Shown one piece after another: positions 26,399 through 37,659 of a DNA stretch of 64,000 nt. Below the pieces are notes generated by a model. The model ran no database searches. It worked only from the letters and a program-made list of their open reading frames with translations, and had not been told where the DNA came from. The translations under genes were made by a program, and so were the position numbers. This DNA is from Novosphingobium naphthalenivorans NBRC 102051 (GTDB lineage: Bacteria > Pseudomonadota > Alphaproteobacteria > Sphingomonadales > Sphingomonadaceae): assembly GCF_001590985.1 (NCBI RefSeq), contig NZ_BCTX01000011.1, positions 1 to 64,000 on the forward strand. The letters are read 5' to 3'. How positions within the stretch are numbered: the first letter of the stretch is position 1; every line of letters begins with the position of its first letter.

Positions 26399-27805
26399 TT
26401 GGGAGGCCAGGCACAGGCTGCATTTCTGGAGACGATGCCGGAGGAAGCGGCGGCCGCCCGGCCCTCGCGGGAAGAACGGCCGCAGGATACGGCCTTCCCG
26501 CCCGCGCGGATGGCCTGGCGGTCGGTCGTGGTGCTGACGGGGCTCTATTCGCTCTCGCTGATGGACCGTCAACTCTTGACCCTGATCGTGACCGACATCC
26601 GCGCCGACCTGGGGATCAGCGATTTTCAGATGGGCCTGCTGCACGGGCTGGCCTTTGCGCTGTTTTACGTGACGTTCGGCCTGTTCTTCGGCTGGGCGGT
26701 GGATCGCTATCCGCGCCGCATCATCATTTTCTGCGGCGTGGTCTTCTGGTCGCTGGCGACGGCGGCGTGTGGTCTGGGGCGCAATTTCGGCCAGTTCATG
26801 CTGGCGCGATTCGGCGTGGGGGCGGGGGAAGCCGCGCTCAACCCGGCAGCCTATTCGATCATTGGCGACAGTTTTCCCAGGCACAGGCGGGCGGTGGCGC
26901 TTTCGGTCTTCGGTTCGGGCAGTTTTCTCGGCGGGGCCTTGTCCGTCGCGCTGGGGGCCTGGCTGATCGCTTCCCTTCCGCCGGAAGGCCTGACCTTGCC
27001 GCTGGTCGGACATCTGCGTCCCTGGCGCATCGCGTTGATTGCAGTGGGCCTGCCGGGCCTGCTGATCGCGTTTCTGGTGTGGGTGGTGGGCGACCCGCCG
27101 CGGCAGGAAAAATATACGCAGGGGACGACGGGCCTGCGCGAAACCGCAGCATTCATGCGAGCGCACTGGCGCCTGTTCGCATGTCATTTTACCGGCTTCG
27201 GCCTGCTGGCCGCCAATGCCTACGGCTTTGGCGCGTGGACGCCGACGTATCTTATCCGCAAATTCGACCTGCCGCTCGAACAGGTCGGGCTTGCGGCCTC
27301 GGGGCTGGTGCTGGTGTTCGGCATGGGCGGCACGGTGTTCAGCGGCTGGCTGATCGACCGGCTGTTCGCGCGCGGCCATAGCGACATTCACCTGCGCTTC
27401 TACATCGTCTGCGCGGCCGTGCAGATCGCGGTTCTCCATGCGGCGGCGGCCACCGATTCCCTGTTCGTGTTTCTGGCCCTGAACGGCTGCGCGATGTTCC
27501 TCTCGTCCTATGCCGGCGCGGCGGTGGCGGCGCTGCAGATCGCGACGCCTAATGAATTCCGCGGGCAAGTGTCGGCGGTCTATCTCTTTGTTTTCACGCT
27601 GCTCGGGATTGGCATCGGGCCGATGCTGGTCGGCGGGATTACGACTTTTTTCTACGGGAATGACACGATGCTGGGCTGGGCGATGGCCATGGCGGCGACC
27701 ATCCTGCTGCCGCTGGCCATGCTGGCGCTGTTCCTGGGCCTGAAGCCGATGCGGGAGGCGGCGGCACAGGCGCGTTCCTGGTCCAGTGACGGAGAACAGG
27801 CATGA
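26399..27805 (+). CDS. MFS permease
   Basis: The 468-residue inner-membrane transporter has twelve hydrophobic segments. The MFS signature between helices 2 and 3 appears as GWAVDRYPRR, and SGWLIDRLFARG is its counterpart in the second half. A hydrophilic N-terminal tail of about 38 residues precedes helix 1. The start is taken as TTG at 26399 with GAGAGGAGAG upstream; ATG at 26435 is the alternative. It is likely the cytoplasmic-membrane importer for the compound brought in by the TonB receptor. Its stop overlaps the next SDR start. Confidence 0.88.
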   Translation: MGGQAQAAFLETMPEEAAAARPSREERPQDTAFPPARMAWRSVVVLTGLYSLSLMDRQLLTLIVTDIRADLGISDFQMGLLHGLAFALFYVTFGLFFGWAVDRYPRRIIIFCGVVFWSLATAACGLGRNFGQFMLARFGVGAGEAALNPAAYSIIGDSFPRHRRAVALSVFGSGSFLGGALSVALGAWLIASLPPEGLTLPLVGHLRPWRIALIAVGLPGLLIAFLVWVVGDPPRQEKYTQGTTGLRETAAFMRAHWRLFACHFTGFGLLAANAYGFGAWTPTYLIRKFDLPLEQVGLAASGLVLVFGMGGTVFSGWLIDRLFARGHSDIHLRFYIVCAAVQIAVLHAAAATDSLFVFLALNGCAMFLSSYAGAAVAALQIATPNEFRGQVSAVYLFVFTLLGIGIGPMLVGGITTFFYGNDTMLGWAMAMAATILLPLAMLALFLGLKPMREAAAQARSWSSDGEQA

Positions 27806-28563
27806 GCGGGCCGATGTTCGAAGGCAAAGTGGCGCTGATCACGGGGGCTGCGAGAGGGATCGGTCTGGCGACGGCCCGCCGGTTCGCCGAGGAAGGGGCG
27901 CACGTCGTCCTGGCTGACAGCAATCCCGATGTGGAACGGGTGGCCGGCGAACTGGCGCGGGCCGGCGGCCCTGTTCCGATGGGTATCGAGATTGATCTGC
28001 GCTCGGCGCGGTCCGTGGAGCAGGCGGTTGCCGCCGTCATCGCGCGCTTCGGGCGGATCGACGTGCTCGTCAACAATGCCGGGATATTCCCGCTCCGCCG
28101 ATTCGAGGATTTCGATGATGCAGCCGTGGCGGATGTGTTCGATGTGAACCTCTACGGCACCATGCGCATGTGCCGTGCCGTTCTTCCGCATATGCGCAAA
28201 ACGGGCCGGGGCGCGATCGTCAACATCGCGTCCGGCTCCGCCTTCATCCCGATCGAAGGGCTGACGGTCTATGGTGCGAGCAAGGCTGCGGTCGTGGCGT
28301 TCAGCCGGTCGCTGGCGCTGGAAGAGGCCCCGCTAGTGCGCGTCAACATCGTTTCTCCCGGGACGACCGCCTCACCCCCGGTTGCGCAGGCCATGGCCGC
28401 GCGGGGAGCGGACGGGTTTGCCGAGTTCCTGAAGCACATTCCGATGGGGCGGCTGGCCGAACCGGAGGACATTGCCGAGGGCATCCTTTTCATGGCATCG
28501 GATGGGGCTGGGCACATCACGGGGACGACCCTGCCTGTCAACGGCGGTTCGCTGATGCGGTGA
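27802..28563 (+). CDS. Short-chain dehydrogenase/reductase 2
   Basis: The 253-residue classical SDR has TGAARGIG (14-21), NNAG (91-94), Ser144/Ser146, Tyr157 and Lys161 in YGASK. The C-terminal GTTLPVNGG segment is usual for FabG-like enzymes. It is coupled to the MFS gene by an ATGA overlap. The acidic residue after strand 2 (VLADSN) favours NAD over NADP, which suits oxidative catabolism of an alcohol. Confidence 0.9.
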   Translation: MSGPMFEGKVALITGAARGIGLATARRFAEEGAHVVLADSNPDVERVAGELARAGGPVPMGIEIDLRSARSVEQAVAAVIARFGRIDVLVNNAGIFPLRRFEDFDDAAVADVFDVNLYGTMRMCRAVLPHMRKTGRGAIVNIASGSAFIPIEGLTVYGASKAAVVAFSRSLALEEAPLVRVNIVSPGTTASPPVAQAMAARGADGFAEFLKHIPMGRLAEPEDIAEGILFMASDGAGHITGTTLPVNGGSLMR

Positions 28564-28673
28564 GGCAAATGATCCCCATGCCTGGTTTGTGAGTACTTAA
28601 TCCGGAAGGGTGATGCCCCGTGCGTGCGGCGGTGGATGATCCTTTCCGAAAAAGAAATGGGAGAGGAAACACC

Positions 28674-29843
28674 ATGCGTATTATCGACGCCGACAGCCAT
28701 TTTCAGGAACCGGCGGACTGGTTCGAGAAGGCGAACCCGAAACTCGCGGCGGAACTGCCGCAGATGTCGGCTGCGGAAAAGCTGGTCGACGTGGTGGTGG
28801 GGGACCTGTTCGCCTCGGTGCCGCCCGCGATCCGCCCGGACCCGATGAAACTGGTGCCGCCCAAAGTGCGCGATGCCTATGAGGATTTCATCAAGGGCGG
28901 CGAACCGCCTCTGCAGGTGGTCGAGGCCGGTGCCTATCTGCCGGCCGCGAGCGAGCCGGAACCGCGCCTTGCCTGGATGGACGAACGCGGCATCGACATG
29001 CAGATCGTCCTGCCGACGCTCGGCTATCACCCCTATCGCAACGCGGTGCGGGCAGGGCGGGCGGACCTCGCGCTGCAAACGCTCGACACTTATAACCGCT
29101 GGGCGGCGGAACGGCTGCACGGCTACACCGACCGGCTGATCCCGACCGTCGTTGTCGATCTGGTCGATGTGGACTGGAGCCGGGCCCAGATGCGCATGAT
29201 GCGCGCGCAGGGCGCCACGGTCGTGTTCGTGAAGGCGGACCCGCAGGACAACAAGGCGCTCAACCATCCCGATTTCGAGCCCTTCTGGGCTGAAGCGCAG
29301 GATCTGGGCATGACCATCATGTTCCATGTCGGGGGCGGCCGGGCACCGATGCATCCGGGCTGGGGCAACATGGGCGACGACATTGTCACCTTTTACCGCC
29401 TGGCCTCCATCGCGCGCGAGCTGGTGCCGCAGATGGCGATTGCCTCGATGATCTTCGGCGGGGTGATGGAGCGCTATCCCCGGCTGGGCTTCATCGTGTC
29501 CGAACTGGGCATCGACTGGCTGCCGCATTTCATCGAGACCATCGACGCGCAGGCGGACATGAGCCGCCCCAAGATGCTGTCATTCGGCCGCTACGAACTG
29601 CCGCTGAAGCCCAGCGACTATATGCAGCGGCAAGTCAGGGTTTCGGTCGTCCATCAGCAGGATGCATTGCGCCCGACGATCGACCGGATTCCCGAGGGCA
29701 TCGTCGTGTTCTCGTCCGACTTTCCGCATGTCGAAGGGCATCAGGATGCCGTGCGCATTTACGACGAGCAGCTCGGCGATGTCTCCCAATCGGCCCGCGA
29801 GGCCTTTTTCGGCAAGGCGGTTGCCGAAATCATGCACGTCTGA
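28674..29843 (+). CDS. Amidohydrolase family protein (ACMSD-like fold)
   Basis: The 389-residue protein is of the amidohydrolase-2 group. It starts MRIIDADSHFQEP, where the usual metal-binding HxH strand is reduced to one histidine (His9). Further ligand-like positions lie in IMFHVGGG and FSSDFPHVEG, and a SELGIDWLPHFIE helix is present. Such enzymes decarboxylate or hydrolyse ring-cleavage products, so a late pathway step is plausible. The ATG at 28674 has GGGAGAGGAAA ahead of it; the GTG-started extension upstream is not supported. Confidence 0.85.
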   Translation: MRIIDADSHFQEPADWFEKANPKLAAELPQMSAAEKLVDVVVGDLFASVPPAIRPDPMKLVPPKVRDAYEDFIKGGEPPLQVVEAGAYLPAASEPEPRLAWMDERGIDMQIVLPTLGYHPYRNAVRAGRADLALQTLDTYNRWAAERLHGYTDRLIPTVVVDLVDVDWSRAQMRMMRAQGATVVFVKADPQDNKALNHPDFEPFWAEAQDLGMTIMFHVGGGRAPMHPGWGNMGDDIVTFYRLASIARELVPQMAIASMIFGGVMERYPRLGFIVSELGIDWLPHFIETIDAQADMSRPKMLSFGRYELPLKPSDYMQRQVRVSVVHQQDALRPTIDRIPEGIVVFSSDFPHVEGHQDAVRIYDEQLGDVSQSAREAFFGKAVAEIMHV

Positions 29844-29867
29844 TTGCAGAACGGAAGGAGAGGAAAG

Positions 29868-30728
29868 ATGCGGAATTTCCGGGATAAAGTGGCTGTCGTC
29901 ACCGGCGGCGCGAGCGGTATCGGCTATGCCCTGGCCGAAGCCTTGCTGGCCGAAGGCGCGAAGGTCGTGCTCGCCGATATAGAAGAGGGCGCGCTCGACG
30001 CTGCCTGCACCGCGCTGTCGGGCAAGGGCGGCGAAGTGCTGGGCGTGCGAACCGACGTCGCCGACCAGCGGTCGATTGAGGAACTGGCGCAGCGGACGGT
30101 CGACCGCTTCGGCGGGGTCAACCTGCTGTGCAACAATGCGGGAGTCGGCGGGTTCCAGCGCTTCGAAAGCACATCGCGCGAGATGTGGGAATGGACGCTG
30201 GCGGTCGATCTCTGGGGTGTGATCGACGGGACGCGCATCTTCCTGCCGCTGCTGAAAGAGCAGGAGGACGCGCATATCCTCAACACCGCGTCGATGTCGG
30301 GCTTTTGCTACGGGCCGTTTCTCGCGCCCTACAGCGTGGCGAAGGCGGGCGTCGTCGCTCTCACCGAATCCCTCTATCGCGAATTCCGGTACACCAAGGT
30401 GAATGTCGGCCTTTCCGTGCTGTGCCCGGCCTATACCGCGACCAATATCGGCGCGGACGAACGCAATGCGCCGGCCGATGTCGTGCTGCGGGAAGAGGCG
30501 GACCCGGCGCTGCAGCAGGTGCGCGATCACGTCGATGCGATGGTGCAGGCAGGCAAGAGCGCGGCGGAAGTGGCGGCGATCGCGCTCGACGGTATTCGCG
30601 CCGACAAGCTGCACATCATTCCGCATCAAAGCTGGCTGGAGGCGGTGGAGGAACGCATCGGTAATATTCTGGCAGGGCGGCCCGTGGGGGACGAGCCGGC
30701 CAGCGTATTGGCTGATCCGACGCGATAG
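29868..30728 (+). CDS. Short-chain dehydrogenase/reductase 3
   Basis: The 286-residue SDR has TGGASGIG (12-19), NNAG (89-92), Ser142/Ser144, Tyr155 and Lys159 in YSVAK. A C-terminal extension of about 35 residues makes it closer in length to SDR 1 than to SDR 2. ATG at 29868 follows GGAAGGAGAGGAA. It lies 24 bp behind the amidohydrolase gene in the same operon. Confidence 0.9.
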   Translation: MRNFRDKVAVVTGGASGIGYALAEALLAEGAKVVLADIEEGALDAACTALSGKGGEVLGVRTDVADQRSIEELAQRTVDRFGGVNLLCNNAGVGGFQRFESTSREMWEWTLAVDLWGVIDGTRIFLPLLKEQEDAHILNTASMSGFCYGPFLAPYSVAKAGVVALTESLYREFRYTKVNVGLSVLCPAYTATNIGADERNAPADVVLREEADPALQQVRDHVDAMVQAGKSAAEVAAIALDGIRADKLHIIPHQSWLEAVEERIGNILAGRPVGDEPASVLADPTR

Positions 30729-30811
30729 CCGCCGGGCAGGAGCAGGACGCGGGAAAGGGGGACAAGGCTGAAACAGGGCCGCCCCGCCGCGATCATCGGG
30801 AGAGGATTGGG

Positions 30812-32008
30812 ATGAAAGCAAACGATATCGAGGCGCTGGCCCCGTCGGTCGCGATACCGGCGCCGGAAGAGTTGATCGCCCGCGCCGAGGCGCTGATCCC
30901 CTATTTGCGGGAGCAGGCGGACCGGCATCGCCAGGAACGCAGGCTGCTGCCCGAGGCAATCGCGAAAGTGCGCGAGGCGGGCCTGTTCCGCGTTCTCCAG
31001 CCCCGCCGCTGGGGTGGCTATGAAATGAGCCCGGCGGTGTTCGGAGAGGTCCAGAACCGCCTCGCGCGCGGGGATACCAGCATGGGCTTCGCCTATGGCG
31101 TGATGATGGTGCACAGCTTCCATGTCGGCTTTTACGACGACCGCGTGGCCCGGGAGGTATGGGGAGAAGATCCCGATGCGCTGATTGCCTCGCCCTATAT
31201 CCCGGCGGGCCGGGCGGTGAAGGTCGAGGGCGGCTATCGCCTGTCGGGGCGCTGGCCCTTTTCAACCGGTTGCGACAATTGCGACTGGAATTTCCTGTCC
31301 GGCACCATCGAGGGCGAGGAGGGCCCGCTGCTTACGCGGATGCATGCCTTTCTCGTTCCCCGTGCCGACGCGGCGATTGTCGATAGCTGGCATGTGATGG
31401 GGCTTCAGGGCACCGGCAGCAAGGACATAGAAGTGAAGGACGCTTTCGTGCCCGATTACCGGGTGGAACGCTTCCCCATTACCGATCCGGCGGCCTGTCC
31501 CGGCTATGCCCATAATGACGGGCCGCTCTTCCATGTGCCTTTCCTGCCGCTGTTCTTTCGCGCGGTGTCGAGCGCGGCGCTGGGCGCGCTGGAAGCGATG
31601 ATCGAGCAGTTCTGCGCTTATACCGCCGGGCGCTATACGGTGCTGAGCGAACAGGTGGCGCGCGATCCGGCGGTCCAGATCGCACTGGCGCAGGCGCGCG
31701 CCGGGGCGGAGGAAATGCACGCGACGCTGCTGCGCGACCTGGAGAGCATGTATGAGGCGGCGCAGGCTCGCACGCCGCTGGCGCCGGATCGCTTCACCAT
31801 GCTGATGCTGCAGAGCACGAATGTGCCGCACCGGTGCGAGCAGCTGGCACTGGGCCTGATGCGCGCGGCCGGAGCGAACGGCATCCGGCTGGACAGGGCA
31901 CTGGCCCCGCTTTTCTCCGACATACTGGTGATTGGCCAGCACAGCTCGAACAATCCGAAGATGCCGGCGTCCAATCTCGGCAAGATGATGCTGAATGTCA
32001 TGGATTGA
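30812..32008 (+). CDS. HsaA-type flavin-dependent monooxygenase (acyl-CoA dehydrogenase fold)
   Basis: The 398-residue protein is of the two-component flavin hydroxylase group related to HsaA and 4-hydroxyphenylacetate 3-hydroxylase C2. Features are an N-terminal helical domain with LLPEAIAKVREAGLFRVLQP, the flavin-contact stretch SGRWPFSTGCDNCDWN (about 138-153), and VMGLQGTGSKDIEVKD. Acyl-CoA dehydrogenases have a catalytic glutamate that this group lacks. It would ortho-hydroxylate a phenol using reduced flavin, making the catechol for ring cleavage. No flavin reductase gene (HsaB type) is in the window. A hairpin follows the stop. Confidence 0.82.
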   Translation: MKANDIEALAPSVAIPAPEELIARAEALIPYLREQADRHRQERRLLPEAIAKVREAGLFRVLQPRRWGGYEMSPAVFGEVQNRLARGDTSMGFAYGVMMVHSFHVGFYDDRVAREVWGEDPDALIASPYIPAGRAVKVEGGYRLSGRWPFSTGCDNCDWNFLSGTIEGEEGPLLTRMHAFLVPRADAAIVDSWHVMGLQGTGSKDIEVKDAFVPDYRVERFPITDPAACPGYAHNDGPLFHVPFLPLFFRAVSSAALGALEAMIEQFCAYTAGRYTVLSEQVARDPAVQIALAQARAGAEEMHATLLRDLESMYEAAQARTPLAPDRFTMLMLQSTNVPHRCEQLALGLMRAAGANGIRLDRALAPLFSDILVIGQHSSNNPKMPASNLGKMMLNVMD

Positions 32009-32011
32009 GGA

Positions 32012-32046
32012 CGGCTGCGGGCCGGGACTTGCCCGGCTCGCAGCCG
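32012..32046. terminator. Hairpin between convergent genes
   Basis: A 15-bp stem with one mismatch (32012-32026 with 32032-32046) and a 5-nt loop fills most of the 46-bp gap between the convergent monooxygenase and hydrolase genes. There is no T-run. Confidence 0.6.
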
Positions 32047-32054
32047 TTCGGCGA

Positions 32055-32903
32055 TCAGGCGCGGGTCAGGAAACCCGTGACGACCTGTTCGAACGCCGCC
32101 TTCTGCTCAATCATCGCCCAGTGGCCGCAGTTCGGGAATACGTGCAGTTCGCAATTGGGGATGAGACGCATCGGCATCATCGCCCCGTCGACCGGGTTGA
32201 CGCGGTCGTCGCGCCCCCATGTCAGTAGCGTCGGCGCGGTGATGCGCGGCAGATGCGCGAAGCCCTGCACCGCGTCCGGGCCGCGCATGAAGGCGGCGAT
32301 GGCGTTGATGCCCGCGCGCGAATAGACCCGCTTGTTGGTTTCCTTCGCCTCCGGCTGGGTGGCGGCGGCCAGGCGCGTTTCGATCATCTCCTCGGTGACG
32401 AGGGCGGGATCGAACACCATCGAGCGCAGCCATGCGACGATCTTTTCCCGCGTCGGGTCCTCGACGAATTCGACGAGCCGGTCGATCCCTTCATAGGGGA
32501 AAGGAGAGAACAGGCTGACACCGATGCCGCCGATGGTGACGAGGCGGCTGACCTTGTCGGGATAGGTTGCGGCAAACCGCGCCGCGACGATGCCGCCGAA
32601 GGAATTGCCGATCACATGGGCCTGTCCGATGCCGAGCCGGTCCATCATGTAGGCGATCGCGGCGACGGCCGCCGCCACCGGATCGCCCGCGGGAAGGGTG
32701 CTGCCGCCATAGCCGGGAAGATCGGGCGCGATGCACCGGAACAGGCGGGCGAAGACTGGCATGTTGCCGCCGAAATTCGTCCATGCGGTAACGCCGGGGC
32801 CGGACCCGTGCAGCAGGAACAGCGGATAGCCTTCGCCCGCTTCATGATAGCTGATCCGGCCCTCGCCATGTTCCATGACGAGGGGCGTGGGTGCTTCAGA
32901 CAT
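32055..32903 (-). CDS. Alpha/beta-hydrolase, meta-cleavage-product hydrolase type (BphD/HsaD-like)
   Basis: The 282-residue hydrolase has oxyanion loop HGSGPG (32-37), nucleophile elbow GNSFGG with Ser101, an acidic residue in WGRDDRVNP and the histidine in CGHWAMIE. HGSGPG with GNSFGG is the hallmark of enzymes that cut the C-C bond of 2-hydroxy-6-oxo-dienoates after extradiol ring opening. This is the strongest single sign that the island degrades an aromatic ring. ATG at 32903 follows GGAAGGAGAG. It lies 32 bp behind the second TonB receptor on the minus strand. Confidence 0.88.
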   Translation of the reverse strand: MSEAPTPLVMEHGEGRISYHEAGEGYPLFLLHGSGPGVTAWTNFGGNMPVFARLFRCIAPDLPGYGGSTLPAGDPVAAAVAAIAYMMDRLGIGQAHVIGNSFGGIVAARFAATYPDKVSRLVTIGGIGVSLFSPFPYEGIDRLVEFVEDPTREKIVAWLRSMVFDPALVTEEMIETRLAAATQPEAKETNKRVYSRAGINAIAAFMRGPDAVQGFAHLPRITAPTLLTWGRDDRVNPVDGAMMPMRLIPNCELHVFPNCGHWAMIEQKAAFEQVVTGFLTRA

Positions 32904-32935
32904 GTTCTCTCCTTCCATGTGGAGCCGCCCGGCTG

Positions 32936-35233
<2,298 letters not shown>

Positions 35234-35603
35234 TGAGCCTCTCCCCTCCCGCTGTTTCTTGAATGCGGGTTGCAAGTGTGGAAGCGCCTGTCCGGCTTGT
35301 ATCTTCCCACCAGAACAGGAAGCATGGCGGCTTCTGCTTTTCATAGTCCGTGCGGACTATGCCGCGTACTTTCGTCCCGGACCTTTGCGTCTCAGAGGAT
35401 GCGCCAGGGCATCGGGCTTGCCATGGCGCAAATCGCCATGATGGGGTTTTGGGGGATATAATTGGATGGAGAGGATGCGGCACGACGGCTGACACCATTT
35501 GCCCTGCGACCCTCAGCCCGCAGGCGCGCGACCAATCCGGAGATGACCAGGGCGCTGCTGCAGAACATTCCGTCGGGCCATTTCGCCGGCGGCGGCGAGC
35601 ACA
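35234..35603. other. Intergenic region with the fourth palindrome
   Basis: This 370-bp stretch is the upstream region of the second island receptor and the downstream end of the iron module. Apart from the palindrome at 35344-35359 I see no gene or clear terminator. It marks the right border of the catabolic island. Confidence 0.6.
35344..35359. promoter_or_regulatory. Island palindrome, copy 4 (TAGTCC-N4-GGACTA)
   Basis: Perfect arms, 35344-35349 and 35354-35359, flank GTGC upstream of the second island TonB receptor. The arms are identical to copy 3. Confidence 0.75.
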
Positions 35604-37100
35604 TCAATGGCGTTCCTTGGCGTCCCCAGGTCGAGGATTAAGGAAACGGAACGCCCGATGATCGAGGGGCGCATCTGGTTTTCGCCGCCCCAGTGCGGGA
35701 AGGCCAAGAAGCGCCCCTGACAGGGCAAGCGATACGTCGATCATCACCGAACTGGCAGGGTGGGCGCTCGCAAGGGCGAAGTGTCCCGCTCCGGTAGCCA
35801 GAAGCGCGCAGCCGAGGGCCGCACGCAGACGCGGCGAGGTCATGCCGCCGGGACGGACGAATGCCGCTGTCAGGCCAAGGGCGAGCAGGCCCCAGAATGC
35901 CGGGACCAGCGGCGCCTGATTGCCCATGACCACGCGCAGCCAGTAGACGAGCACGAATGCCAGGGGGCTGCCCCAGATGGTCACGCTCCACAGCGCTTCC
36001 AGCCTTGGGGACGGATAGCCGCGCGAACGGCGCTTCATCAGCCAGAGCGTTGTGCCGGTGGAGATGACGGCGCAGAGGGCAAGCCCGAAAGCGAAATAGG
36101 CAAGCGCCACCGGCACCCCGCCGAAAGAGCCGAAGTGCAGCTTGTAGATAGAGGCGATCGCTTGTCTGCCCATTGGTCCGTCGGACAGGCCGACGTGCCC
36201 TCGATAGCGGCCCTGGCTGTCGAACAGGTAGCTTTCGCCATAGATCAGCCGGCGGTCATGCTCGGCAAGCACCTGGATTCGCTGACCGGCGGTGCCGGGC
36301 TCCTCCACGGTTACGTAGGTAACGCGGTGCTGCGGGCGATGCGCGGCCATCCATGCCAGCGCGCGGTCGGCCCGGGCCATGGGGACAGGGCGCGGATCGG
36401 CCTTGGGTTCGGAGCCGAACAGCGGTGCATAGGATGCCTCGAAGTCGCCCTGATAGCGTTCCTGCGCAATGCTCAGGAAGACCAGTTCGCCCAGCCCCAG
36501 GATCGCCCCGGTGAACCCCAGTGCCGCTATGAAGGGAAGCAGCCAGACGCCGAAGCGGTTGTGCAGGTCGGAGCGGCTGAGCTGCGGTCGGCCGCGCAGG
36601 CGCATACGGAAGGCATCGCGGAAGATGCGGGGATGCGCGATCACCCCGGTCACGGCTGCCGCGCAAAGCATTACGCCCAGCGTGCCGGTGACGAACAGGC
36701 CCCAGACCTGCGGAAGGTTCAGGTAATAGTGGAGGAAGAGAATGAATTCCGTCCACACATGCGCTTCAGGCGCGTTGTAATTGCCCGAGGCATCGACATA
36801 GGCCGCGCCATTGTCCGTCGTGATGACGGTGCGGGGAAGCCCTTCGGTCGGCAAATGGATGAAGGCATGGGCGGTTGGCCAGCCTTGCCGGGCCATTACG
36901 CCTTCCAGGGCGCGCTGCGCCGCCTCCGGCGTGATGGAGGCCATCTCTGCTGCTGCCGGTTCCTCCCAGCGTTGCAGGTACTCCTGCAGCACTGCCAGAG
37001 CGCCCGACAGGCAGACGAGATAGAGCGCCGCACCGATCAGCAGGCCGATCGCGGCATGGCCGGACAGCGCCCGCTGCACCAGCCGTTCGGAAGGCTTCAT
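35604..37100 (-). CDS. PepSY-domain inner-membrane protein (ferric-siderophore reductase type)
   Basis: The 498-residue membrane protein has about seven hydrophobic segments: one near the N-terminus (HAAIGLLIGAALYLVCLSG), a long periplasmic PepSY part, paired segments around FVTGTLGVMLCAAAVTGVIAHP and LLPFIAALGFTGAILGLGE, and several at the C-terminus. Histidines at membrane edges (FLHYYLNLP, DLHNRFGVW) could hold heme. Proteins of this kind next to siderophore receptors are thought to reduce ferric siderophores. ATG at 37100 overlaps the previous gene's stop (ATGA). Its strand, overlap and the Fur-like site place it in the iron operon. Confidence 0.85.
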   Translation of the reverse strand: MKPSERLVQRALSGHAAIGLLIGAALYLVCLSGALAVLQEYLQRWEEPAAAEMASITPEAAQRALEGVMARQGWPTAHAFIHLPTEGLPRTVITTDNGAAYVDASGNYNAPEAHVWTEFILFLHYYLNLPQVWGLFVTGTLGVMLCAAAVTGVIAHPRIFRDAFRMRLRGRPQLSRSDLHNRFGVWLLPFIAALGFTGAILGLGELVFLSIAQERYQGDFEASYAPLFGSEPKADPRPVPMARADRALAWMAAHRPQHRVTYVTVEEPGTAGQRIQVLAEHDRRLIYGESYLFDSQGRYRGHVGLSDGPMGRQAIASIYKLHFGSFGGVPVALAYFAFGLALCAVISTGTTLWLMKRRSRGYPSPRLEALWSVTIWGSPLAFVLVYWLRVVMGNQAPLVPAFWGLLALGLTAAFVRPGGMTSPRLRAALGCALLATGAGHFALASAHPASSVMIDVSLALSGALLGLPALGRRKPDAPLDHRAFRFLNPRPGDAKERH

Positions 37101-37657
37101 ATCATCAGCCAAAGGATCGCTCCCAGAGATAGGGCCGCGAGCGGGGCCCACATCATGGCGGCCAGCCGTTTGCAGGTCATCTGCAAGGCGGCTGCCGCAA
37201 ACCAGAACAGGGGAAAGGCGAAGAGCGCCAGCGCCGTCGTGTCGGCTTCACGGCCGCCTGCATGGAACAGCGCGCGTTGTAAGGCCCACGCCAGTCCCAG
37301 CGCCGCCGCAAGATCGAGCAGCACGACGATGATGAAGACACCGAGGCGCCGCGCCATGTCCCGCCCCGCGATGGGGGGCAAGGGCAGGGGAGCCGGAACC
37401 CGCGCCGGCGTTGTCCGCTGCGGTGCCGGAGTGGTCATGGCAGCATGACCCAGAACCAGCGCAGCGCTGGCCATGGCCACCGTTGCCCCGGCCGCGAGAC
37501 CCCATGCACCCTCGCCGCGCCCCAATATCATCGCGGCAAGGGCCATGGCGGCCCAGGCCGCGATCACCGCGAGCCGCTGGCGCTGCCATCCGTATCGCAG
37601 CAGCAAGGGCCCGGCGGCGCACAAGGCAAGCGCAGCGGCAAAGGGCAGTCCCGGCAT
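37097..37657 (-). CDS. Small integral membrane protein of the iron operon
   Basis: The 186-residue protein has five or six hydrophobic segments and a central Pro-rich stretch (PAPQRTTPARVPAPLPLPP). No enzyme motif is seen. It is sandwiched between the siderophore receptor (2-bp gap) and the PepSY gene (4-base overlap). Similar small membrane proteins occur beside PepSY reductases in siderophore loci; their role is not known to me. ATG at 37657 is chosen because the frame above it overlaps the receptor gene. Confidence 0.7.
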   Translation of the reverse strand: MPGLPFAAALALCAAGPLLLRYGWQRQRLAVIAAWAAMALAAMILGRGEGAWGLAAGATVAMASAALVLGHAAMTTPAPQRTTPARVPAPLPLPPIAGRDMARRLGVFIIVVLLDLAAALGLAWALQRALFHAGGREADTTALALFAFPLFWFAAAALQMTCKRLAAMMWAPLAALSLGAILWLMI

Positions 37658-37659
37658 GG

